Part shown: piece by piece, positions 1 through 8,067 of the stretch
Numbering within the stretch: the first letter of the stretch is position 1
How the letters are laid out: every line of letters begins with the position of its first letter
Assembly: GCA_000432175.1 (NCBI GenBank)
Contig: HF989481.1
Coordinates: 16,510-38,866 of the forward strand
Direction of reading: 5' to 3'
DNA from: Eubacterium sp. CAG:786
Lineage (GTDB): Bacteria; Bacillota; Clostridia; Oscillospirales; Ruminococcaceae
Length of the DNA: 22,357 bases
Notes under the pieces: model-generated
What the model was told of the DNA's origin: nothing
What the model saw: the letters and a program-made list of their open reading frames with translations, nothing else
Databases searched by the model: none
Program-made: the position numbers and the translations under genes

Positions 1-2580
1 GCGCCGAACCCCTTTCTCTCCGGAAGTCACCCATTCGCCGTTCATGCCGATCTCGTCAAGTATCGTGACTGCTCCCTCGCAGTACTCTCTGTCGTCGCCC
101 ACAACAAGCACGGGGAGGTCCGCAAGTTCATCGGACGGACCGTCCTCTGAATCCTGCGTGCGTAGAACGATGCTCACAGTGAAGCAGGTGCCCTTTCCGT
201 ATTCGCTGTCAACGGTGATGGTGCCATTCATCATATCGACGATGTTTTTTGTTATCGCCATGCCAAGACCGGTTCCGGGAATCTTAGTCGTGCGGTTGTC
301 GTCGGCTCGGGGGAACGGTTCAAATATCACCTTTTGAAATTCCTCGGTCATGCCGATGCCGTTGTCGGCGATCGTGAATTCAAAGCAGGAGCTGTTGCCC
401 CGGGAGAATTTCTCAGATATACCGAGGTGTATTTTCCCACCGTCTGGGGTGTACTTCACAGCATTGGACATGATGTTTGCAAGCACCTGCTGTATTCTCA
501 ACCTGTCGCCGGTGACATTCTCGTGCCTGATGTCAGAAAGCGAGACTGAGATCTCATGCCTGTGCTGTTCCGCGGAAGATTTGGTGAGCGTCAGCAGGTC
601 GTCGATGAGGTCCGGCAGGTGGAATTCTTCCTGAACAAGGCTGATACCCCCGCGCTCTATCTGGCTCATGTCAAGCACTTCGTTTATCAGCGAAAGCAGG
701 TGTCGGCTGGAATTTGTTATCTTGCCAAGGCAGTTCAGCACGCGTTCCTTGTCGTCAATATGCGCGCCGGCTATTTCTGTCATACCGATAATCGCATTCA
801 TTGGTGTGCGGATATCGTGCGACATATTTGACATGAATACGGTCTTTGCCTTGTTTGCGCGTTCTGCGGCAAGGAATGCGTCCTTCAGAGCGGCTCTTGC
901 TTCGCGCTCGTTGTTCTTTGCCTGGGTTACGTCCTGAATGATCATCAGCACTCTTGTGAGCCTGCCGTTGCTGAATTCCAGCGGGATAGCGGACATGTTC
1001 TTGAAAAGTTTTTCGTCATTGGAGCAGTACTCAAAGTTATAGATGTCGGTTTCGCTGCTGAGTTTTTCTGTGAGATTTTCCCTGCTCATAAGGTCAGAGA
1101 TTGTTTCGTTATCCGAGAGCGCCTTAAATTTGCTGCTGAGATCAGCAACCATCTCGTCGTATGTACCAGAGGTTTTCAGCAGCTGAACGCCGTCAAGATT
1201 GTGCAGGGTATAGCTCCCGTGCTCAAGGTCACAGACGGCAAAGCGCTTTACCAGTTTCACCATGCCGCTGAGAAGTTCGTCCATGTCGTGATTGTCCTGC
1301 GACATGCGGTGGAGTTCTTCCTCGGCCTTTTTGGCGTTTGTGATGTCGCGCAGGAATACTATCGCGTGCCGTGGCTTACCGTTTTCGTCCATGTCGCCGG
1401 GGAGCACGAGGTTTCTTACCCAATAGTCGGCTCCGTTGTATTTCGCGTGACATTCAAGGCTTATTTCTCCGTCAAGCTTTATCAGCTCTTTGCGGATATA
1501 GTCGCGGTCAAACAGAAGGCGCATGGAATCACGGCTGTCCTCGCAGACGTGTTCGTTGACGTATTTCCCGGCTATCTCGTCCCAGCTGGTGATGGAGCCG
1601 TATTCTTTGAGGAGTTTTTCATTGAATTTCAGCACCTCAAAGGTGTCGTCCTGCAGGTCAACGTAGAATTCGCAGAGGTTCGATTTTGAATAGGAGCGGT
1701 GGAACGCGGCGTTCTTTTCGTTTTCCTTGCGGGTCTTGTGCTCTTCGTCTATGTTGACGAATATTCCCGTCATGCGGCTTGCAGAACCGTCCAGCCTGCG
1801 GTTTACCTCGGCAGATTCCTTGAACCAGTGGTATTTGCCGTCCTTTGCTCTGGCACGGTATTCCACAATGTATTTCGTTTCATTCTGCCGGTCTGAAATT
1901 GCGGCGTAGAACTTTTCCATTACTTTCTGGCGATCGTGCGGGTGTATACGCTCTTCCCATGCTTCCAGGGTATCCGGGAAGTCTGCGGGACCGGAAAATC
2001 CCAGCATCTGCCGGAACTTCTGGCTCCAGGTCACTTTTCTGATGGTGTCGTCATCGTTGAAATCTATGTACCACACGCCGGATTGCATAATTCCATTAAC
2101 AAGTTCCACGTTCTGGGCGTCCCATGCAACGCGGACGGACATCACCCAGATAGGGGTGCCGTTCTTGTCGGTGGACTCAGTCTTGAAAGTGCGTACATAT
2201 ATCGGAGTTCCGTCGCTCATCATCATGTGGAACAATCCGGCACCAGAGCCGTTGCGGAATGATTGATTTTCGAAGTATTTCAGATCCCCGGGATAGATCA
2301 TTTTCTTCAGTGAGACGCCTGTCATATTGCTGAACTCGTCAAAGCTATACCCGAGGTTGTGAAGGAAGAAGTCGCTTATGAACAGCATGGTAAGGTCGTC
2401 GTCGTAGTAGCCGCCTATGGTTCCCACCGCATTGTTCATGGAAATAGCCTGCATAATAGCGTCGTTGCTGTTTTTTATTATATCTTTATCCGAGCCTAGT
2501 AAAATTATTTTTTCAGTATATATATCGGAATAATGGTTCTTCATTCCGTTTAGGATCTTATTGTCTGAATATCCCTGCAT
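1..2580 (-). CDS. Multi-PAS hybrid sensor histidine kinase (C-terminus cut by window edge)
   Basis: The minus-strand frame is open for 860 codons from an ATG at 2580 to the left edge, so the gene is partial. GGAGG lies 10 nt before the ATG. There is no signal peptide or membrane segment, so the sensor is probably cytoplasmic. Residues about 45-555 hold several PAS-like modules; two end in the typical 'DIT.AKKAEEE' and 'DVTQAKN' linkers (about 415 and 555). The dimerisation/phosphoacceptor box is MSHDIRTPMNAIIGM with His588. The ATPase domain follows: N-box NIMSNAVKYTP (about 705), G1 DNGIGM (about 740), G2 GTGLGMAI (about 770). A receiver domain starts near 810 (DLPVLVVGDD) and is cut before its phosphoacceptor Asp. 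By family it autophosphorylates on His588 and passes phosphate to its own receiver, with further domains possible beyond the edge. The ligand and output are not visible. Confidence 0.93.
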   Translation of the reverse strand, partial: MQGYSDNKILNGMKNHYSDIYTEKIILLGSDKDIIKNSNDAIMQAISMNNAVGTIGGYYDDDLTMLFISDFFLHNLGYSFDEFSNMTGVSLKKMIYPGDLKYFENQSFRNGSGAGLFHMMMSDGTPIYVRTFKTESTDKNGTPIWVMSVRVAWDAQNVELVNGIMQSGVWYIDFNDDDTIRKVTWSQKFRQMLGFSGPADFPDTLEAWEERIHPHDRQKVMEKFYAAISDRQNETKYIVEYRARAKDGKYHWFKESAEVNRRLDGSASRMTGIFVNIDEEHKTRKENEKNAAFHRSYSKSNLCEFYVDLQDDTFEVLKFNEKLLKEYGSITSWDEIAGKYVNEHVCEDSRDSMRLLFDRDYIRKELIKLDGEISLECHAKYNGADYWVRNLVLPGDMDENGKPRHAIVFLRDITNAKKAEEELHRMSQDNHDMDELLSGMVKLVKRFAVCDLEHGSYTLHNLDGVQLLKTSGTYDEMVADLSSKFKALSDNETISDLMSRENLTEKLSSETDIYNFEYCSNDEKLFKNMSAIPLEFSNGRLTRVLMIIQDVTQAKNNEREARAALKDAFLAAERANKAKTVFMSNMSHDIRTPMNAIIGMTEIAGAHIDDKERVLNCLGKITNSSRHLLSLINEVLDMSQIERGGISLVQEEFHLPDLIDDLLTLTKSSAEQHRHEISVSLSDIRHENVTGDRLRIQQVLANIMSNAVKYTPDGGKIHLGISEKFSRGNSSCFEFTIADNGIGMTEEFQKVIFEPFPRADDNRTTKIPGTGLGMAITKNIVDMMNGTITVDSEYGKGTCFTVSIVLRTQDSEDGPSDELADLPVLVVGDDREYCEGAVTILDEIGMNGEWVTSGEKGVRR

Positions 2581-2650
2581 AACCGTTGATCCTCCAGCTG
2601 GCAAAACAAGTTGTTTTTGTCAAATGTAAATACATAATAATCCATTTTTT

Positions 2651-2679
2651 ATTATATCAGAATTGATATGTATTGTCAA
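2651..2679 (-). promoter_or_regulatory. SigA-type promoter for the hybrid kinase
   Basis: On the minus strand TTGACA (2679-2674) and TATAAT (2656-2651) are separated by 17 bp, a consensus vegetative promoter. The start point would lie near 2644, giving a leader of about 65 nt before the kinase ATG. Confidence 0.8.
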
Positions 2680-2761
2680 TATTTTTTTCATTCCGCGGGG
2701 AGATGTATTCATATTTATATCGTACACTTGTATATATTTGGAATATTATTGACATTGACTA

Positions 2762-2770
2762 TGATATAAT
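2762..2770 (+). promoter_or_regulatory. Extended -10 promoter reading into the small ORF
   Basis: TGATATAAT at 2762-2770 is a perfect extended -10 element. No good -35 sits at 17 bp; a TTGACA at 2749-2754 is only 10 bp away and is too close. It points right, divergent from the kinase promoter. The bases after the -10 (TATAATTAA, 7 nt, CTCTAAAAA) match the layout at 19648-19672. Confidence 0.55.
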
Positions 2771-2810
2771 TAAAGACCACCTCTAAAAAAATATGATCTG
2801 AAGTGCAGAA

Positions 2811-2942
2811 ATGGATAATGAATTCCTTCTTGAAACGATACTGAACGGTTCGAAGCAGATGATGCAGGTCAGCAAACCTGACGCATATTCGATGCCGCAC
2901 GCCGCTGAACTCAACCGATTAATGCAAAAAACACCGTCTTGA
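2811..2942 (+). CDS. Small ORF, 43 aa, unknown function
   Basis: ATG at 2811 opens a 43-codon frame (begins MDNEFLLETILNGSKQMMQV) ending in TGA at 2940-2942, inside the stem of a terminator. It is flanked by its own extended -10 promoter and that terminator, so a short transcript of about 180 nt is likely. The peptide is mixed-charge and Met-rich, with no membrane segment or signal. In-frame extension upstream is blocked by a TGA at 2799-2801. The ribosome site is weak (GAAGTG, about 6 nt away), which lowers confidence. Three readings are possible: a small protein, a small RNA with an incidental frame, or a decayed gene remnant. I do not recognise the peptide. Confidence 0.4.
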   Translation: MDNEFLLETILNGSKQMMQVSKPDAYSMPHAAELNRLMQKTPS

Positions 2943-2960
2943 AAAAAGGCGGTGTTTTGT
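2930..2960. terminator. Bidirectional rho-independent terminator
   Basis: An 11-bp stem (AACACCGTCTT at 2930-2940 with AAGGCGGTGTT at 2946-2956, one G-U pair) has T-rich tails on both strands. It sits between the plus-strand small ORF and the end of the minus-strand zinc-ribbon gene, so it can end both. Confidence 0.85.
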
Positions 2961-2963
2961 ATA

Positions 2964-3758
2964 TTACCAGTCTGTATCCCAGTCGGTGTCTCCGGCGTCC
3001 CAGTTGCCACCGTAATCCCAGTCGTTTCCGTCGTCCCAGCCGCTGTTTGAGCTGCTTTCCTGATAGTAGTCGGTGTCCTCAAAATCAGTAACGCCATATC
3101 CGGAACTGTAGGAACTATCCTCGTAATAGTCGCGGTAGTTATCGTAAAGTTCGCTGTCTATATCATCAGCGAAAATCCATATCGCGGATATAGGGTCGAA
3201 ATAATACCAGTCGCTTGAACCCTGGCAGTAGTAATAATGGTCGTTGTACTTGTAGTAACCTCTGGTGGGCGTATTGAGCGCAGCAAAAAGGGAAATGCCG
3301 AGAATTCCACCAACCACCGCGGTCAGTACCGCAGGGTAAGCTATACGCTGTGCAAGCGATTTCTTCTTTTTGCTTCCATGGGAATTGCCGTTCAAATTCT
3401 GGCGCAGCTCGACCTCTGAACGCATTTTCTGGTATATTTCGTTGACTGCATGCGTTTCGTCAGGTCCGCGGTAGCGTATTGCGCGGCTGCCATCAGCCTT
3501 GTTCTTGTAAACGACAAAGTTTCCGTCGGTGTCCTTGAACACGCCGAACGCCTTTGGTTCCTTGAAATCCTCGCCTATGTAGAAGCGCATCTGGTTCAGC
3601 GGTAGCTTCTTTGCAGCGCAGAACGCTTTCAATTCCTCAATAGTTTTGGGTATCCCGTCGGTAAGACGGCTGTTGTGGTTGTTCACTGCGCCGCAGTTGG
3701 GGCAGACCTGTTCGGCGTCCTCGAACATGCTGCCGCAGTAATCGCACGTAACTTTCAT
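2964..3758 (-). CDS. Zinc-ribbon, single-TM protein with Asp/Trp/Tyr-rich tail; unknown function
   Basis: This 264-aa protein has AGGAGG 6 nt before the ATG. Residues 5-22 form a zinc ribbon (C5-x2-C8 and C19-x2-C22). A mixed soluble region runs to about 125, followed by a basic stretch (KKKK at 130-133) and one membrane helix at about 139-161 (AYPAVLTAVVGGILGISLFA). The basic flank suggests the zinc ribbon is inside the cell and the C-terminus outside. The outer part (165-264) is very rich in Tyr, Asp, Trp, Ser and Gly, ending in repeats such as DWDYGGNWDAGDTDWDTDW. I know of no named family with this tail. Surface display or cell-wall or ion binding is a guess from composition. It has its own promoter and shares a terminator with the convergent small ORF. 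Confidence 0.85.
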   Translation of the reverse strand: MKVTCDYCGSMFEDAEQVCPNCGAVNNHNSRLTDGIPKTIEELKAFCAAKKLPLNQMRFYIGEDFKEPKAFGVFKDTDGNFVVYKNKADGSRAIRYRGPDETHAVNEIYQKMRSEVELRQNLNGNSHGSKKKKSLAQRIAYPAVLTAVVGGILGISLFAALNTPTRGYYKYNDHYYYCQGSSDWYYFDPISAIWIFADDIDSELYDNYRDYYEDSSYSSGYGVTDFEDTDYYQESSSNSGWDDGNDWDYGGNWDAGDTDWDTDW

Positions 3759-3781
3759 ATTATCCCTCCTGCCATGATATT

Positions 3782-3810
3782 ATTATACAGTTTAATTACG
3801 CGTTCGTCAA
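3782..3810 (-). promoter_or_regulatory. SigA-type promoter for the zinc-ribbon/TM gene
   Basis: On the minus strand TTGACG (3810-3805), 17 bp, TATAAT (3787-3782). It lies 24 bp before the ATG at 3758, so the leader is short. Confidence 0.8.
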
Positions 3811-3882
3811 CCTTTTTTTGCATAATAATTACTATAAATTGTATTATATCGCATTATTGCTCAGTTTTTTACGGAATGTCTA

Positions 3883-3911
3883 TTGAAAAGTTCCTGCGCA
3901 TGTGCTAAAAT
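3883..3911 (+). promoter_or_regulatory. SigA-type promoter for the mannanase
   Basis: TTGAAA (3883-3888), 17 bp, TAAAAT (3906-3911), 33 bp before the ATG at 3945. The boxes are near consensus and no operator repeat is obvious. Confidence 0.65.
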
Positions 3912-3944
3912 GTAATCAGGCGTTATGCCGGAAAGGAAAATCAT

Positions 3945-4997
3945 ATGAAATCAATAATTGCAGTTATTTTATCAACTGTCGTGACTTTAGCCACCGCTGC
4001 GTGTTCAGGTGAAAAGCCCGACAGTTCCTCGCTGCCGTCATTGCCCGTGACCTCGGAACCGGCCACGACGGAACCAACCACAGAGCCGGAGCCTGTTGCC
4101 CAGACCGGATTTAAGGTGAGCGGCACGAAGCTGCTTGACGCCAACGGAAATGAGTTCGTCATGAGGGGAATAAACCACCCGCATTCCTGGTTCGCATCAG
4201 AGGACGATACCGCGCTCGAAGCCATTGCCGCAGCCGGCGCCAATACTGTGAGAATAGTCTGCGGAAGCGGTCAGCAGTACAACCGTGACACTGTGGACAG
4301 CCTTAACAAGCTGACGGATAAATGCCGCGAGCTTGAGATGATAGCAATTCTGGAAGTCCACGACATCACCGGCAAGGACGATGAAAGCCTGCTTGAAACC
4401 ACTGCTGAATACTGGATAGAGGTCAAGGAAGCGCTCATCGGAAAGGAAAACTACGTTATCCTGAACATCGCAAACGAGTGGGTCGGCAACTGGGACAGCG
4501 ACACATGGTGCGACGGCTACACATCGGTTATACCGAAGCTGCGCGACGCCGGTATCAGGAACACGATAATGGTTGACGCAGCCGGCTGGGGACAGTACGG
4601 GCAGAGCATAACCGACTGCGGTGAGAAGGTACTTGCCTCCGACCCTGACGGAAACACGATGTTCTCAGTACACATGTACGGCACTGCCGGAAAGAACAAG
4701 GCAACAATCGCGCGTAACCTGAAGCTTTCTACCGATAAGGGATTGTGCATGGTCGTTGGTGAATTCGGTTGGAACCACTCAGACGGCGACGTTGACGAGG
4801 AGTACATTCTCGAGTACTGCAGCGAAAACAATATCGGCTGGCTAGCATGGAGCTGGAAGGGCAACGGTGGCGGCGTCGAATACCTTGACCTTGCGAATTC
4901 CTGGGACGGCAACTCGCTTTCTGACTGGGGCGAAACTGTTATAAACAGCGACCTGGGGCTTAAAAAGACGTCAGTAAAGTGCAGCATATTTAAATAA
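3945..4997 (+). CDS. GH5 family beta-mannanase, probable lipoprotein
   Basis: This 350-aa secreted glycoside hydrolase has GGAAAGGA just before the ATG. The N-terminus is a signal sequence ending at Cys20 (LATAAC). Thr at -3 is not the ideal lipobox residue, so lipid anchoring is likely but not certain. A Ser/Pro/Thr/Glu linker (21-52) leads to the catalytic domain (about 55-350). The phrases MRGINHPHSWF, ILEVHDITG, ILNIANEW, DAAGWGQY, FSVHMYG, GEFGWNH and GWLAWSWKGN match the GH5 subfamily 8 endo-beta-1,4-mannanase pattern. E178 (NEW) is the expected acid/base and E273 (GEFG) the nucleophile. It should cut mannan or glucomannan backbones at the cell surface. There is no carbohydrate-binding module or dockerin. 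It is transcribed alone. Another GH5 specificity such as glucanase is possible but less likely. Confidence 0.9.
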   Translation: MKSIIAVILSTVVTLATAACSGEKPDSSSLPSLPVTSEPATTEPTTEPEPVAQTGFKVSGTKLLDANGNEFVMRGINHPHSWFASEDDTALEAIAAAGANTVRIVCGSGQQYNRDTVDSLNKLTDKCRELEMIAILEVHDITGKDDESLLETTAEYWIEVKEALIGKENYVILNIANEWVGNWDSDTWCDGYTSVIPKLRDAGIRNTIMVDAAGWGQYGQSITDCGEKVLASDPDGNTMFSVHMYGTAGKNKATIARNLKLSTDKGLCMVVGEFGWNHSDGDVDEEYILEYCSENNIGWLAWSWKGNGGGVEYLDLANSWDGNSLSDWGETVINSDLGLKKTSVKCSIFK

Positions 4998-5005
4998 ACA
5001 GAATG

Positions 5006-5030
5006 GGGTGAGTGATCACCCTGTTTTGTT
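5006..5030 (+). terminator. Terminator of the mannanase gene
   Basis: GGGTGA (5006-5011), loop GTGA, TCACCC (5016-5021), followed by TGTTTTGTTT. Flanking AAACAG and CTGTTTT can extend the stem. It lies 9 nt after the stop and faces the ncRNA terminator. Confidence 0.8.
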
Positions 5031-5035
5031 TATAT

Positions 5036-5264
5036 ACTGCAAAAAGGGAGCCCTGCTAAAAACAGAGCCCCCTGAACATTTTCTTTCGGCATAAGCCTAT
5101 CCAAGTTTTGGTAAATGTACAACCCTTATCAAGCTCAGCAGTGCACTGTCTCCTGGAACATCACACGCGTCATCACTTTACAGACTGCTACGACTATTAA
5201 GTTTACGTCAGCCTGATAGGCAACTCCTGTCGCCTGCATAACAGAGCTTTCGCTCTGTTTCTGT
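5036..5264 (-). ncRNA. Structured non-coding RNA of about 225 nt, possibly 6S-like
   Basis: No ORF fits here, but the minus strand carries a full promoter, paired segments and a terminator. From the predicted start near 5264 the RNA begins with a hairpin (ACAGAGC, GAAA loop, GCTCTGT). Long-range pairs then nest in order: GCCTATC (5222-5216) with GATAGGC (5096-5102), GTAAA (5204-5200) with TTTAC (5111-5115), and AGCAGT (5189-5184) with ACTGCT (5128-5133). The result is a rod with internal bubbles. It ends in a 10-bp terminator stem. A rod with an open middle and about 200 nt is the shape of 6S RNA, the sigma-A polymerase regulator, but I cannot confirm that family. The alternative is a lineage-specific small RNA. 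It starts 3' of ligA with its own promoter, so it is not simply the ligA 3' UTR. Confidence 0.7.
5041..5072 (-). terminator. Terminator of the ncRNA
   Basis: On the minus strand GGGGGCTCTG (5072-5063) pairs with CAGGGCTCCC (5055-5046), with two G-U pairs, followed by TTTTT. Confidence 0.85.
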
Positions 5265-5269
5265 TATTA

Positions 5270-5298
5270 ATTATACACTAATCTGCAAGAAAAATCAA
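5270..5298 (-). promoter_or_regulatory. SigA-type promoter of the ncRNA
   Basis: On the minus strand TTGATT (5298-5293), 17 bp, TATAAT (5275-5270). It lies between the ligA stop and the first hairpin of the RNA. Confidence 0.75.
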
Positions 5299-5326
5299 CA
5301 CCTTCCAGATGTCGAAAACAGTTTTG

Positions 5327-7315
<1,989 letters not shown>

Positions 7316-8002
7316 TCAGTCGAGGACCGCGCCGTAATCCTGGAGCAGTCCCACAAGGTCGGTGTCGCCTGCAACGACGTGCGTGTAAGCGTCCGGCACC
7401 TTGCCGACTATTATGGTTTCTGCGGCTATGATGGAAGTTGTGACCGGAACCCTTGACGAAAATCCCGGTATCACCGCGTCCACCGTAACGCTTATCTGTA
7501 TGATTATCCTGTGCCGCGTCTGGTTTAGCCCTGCTTCTGTGAATTCGCTGATTATCGCAGTGTTTGCGTAACCGACGGGGGTTACAGTCATGCCGACATC
7601 GAAGCCTTTTCCGTGCAGCATGGCTATTCCGCTGAGGGTACCTATGGGTATCATCAGGTCAATGCTGCTCATTCGATCAAGTTCGCGGTTAAGACGGTCG
7701 GCGATGTTGTTTTTCAGCCGGTTGATGTTCATGGCGTTGCTTTCGATGGAGCAGACGGAGCCGCTTTCGTCGCGGGTGAGTTCCACCAGCGATGAGTATT
7801 CCGCGTCCTCGCGCTCCAGTTCGTCGGCAATCGAGTGGTTTATCATGTCCGATACAGCAGTGTGACATTCATATTTATTTACGCTTTCGACCACCGGCTT
7901 CAGCAGCAGATCGGCTATGAATGTCAGCCCAAGCAGTATCATTGCGGCTGCGATGAGCTTCACACCCAGCCTGCGCAGGAATGCGCGTTTTTTCTCTTTC
8001 AT
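7316..8002 (-). CDS. yunB: Sporulation protein YunB
   Basis: The protein is 228 aa from the ATG at 8002, chosen because AGAGG lies 8 nt before it. The frame could also open at a GTG (8011) or ATG (8008), but these overlap the ribosome site. A membrane helix lies near the N-terminus (LIAAAMILLGLTFIADLLL). The C-terminal half carries the family's signature pattern: IPIGTLSGIAML, VTPVGYANTAIISEFTEAG, LNQTRHRI, VPVTTSIIAAETIIVG and VPDAYT. In Bacillus subtilis yunB belongs to the mother-cell (SigE) sporulation set; the biochemical role is not settled. It lies between the aminopeptidase and ligA. The ribosome site is buried in a strong hairpin (8009-8041). Confidence 0.9.
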   Translation of the reverse strand: MKEKKRAFLRRLGVKLIAAAMILLGLTFIADLLLKPVVESVNKYECHTAVSDMINHSIADELEREDAEYSSLVELTRDESGSVCSIESNAMNINRLKNNIADRLNRELDRMSSIDLMIPIGTLSGIAMLHGKGFDVGMTVTPVGYANTAIISEFTEAGLNQTRHRIIIQISVTVDAVIPGFSSRVPVTTSIIAAETIIVGKVPDAYTHVVAGDTDLVGLLQDYGAVLD

Positions 8003-8008
8003 GAACAT

Positions 8009-8041
8009 CACCTCTGCATATTTTATGTTTATGCAGAGGTG
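8009..8041 (-). promoter_or_regulatory. Hairpin burying the yunB ribosome-binding site
   Basis: On the minus strand CACCTCTGCATA (8041-8030) pairs perfectly over 12 bp with TATGCAGAGGTG (8020-8009) around a 9-nt loop. An outer GAACA/TGTTC pairing is possible after a small bulge. The 3' arm contains AGAGGTG, the Shine-Dalgarno of yunB. No T-run follows, so it is not an ordinary terminator. It may hold yunB translation down or stabilise a processed end. Confidence 0.65.
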
Positions 8042-8067
8042 TTCGTGAATTTGTACAGGCTGTGTGA

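Noticed and set aside
2749..2754. TTGACA as a -35 box for the small ORF promoter
   Set aside because: The spacing to TATAAT is only 10 bp; the extended -10 is the better explanation.
5036..5298. tRNA, tmRNA or RNase P RNA
   Set aside because: No CCA-type acceptor stem, tag frame or conserved RNase P core is visible.
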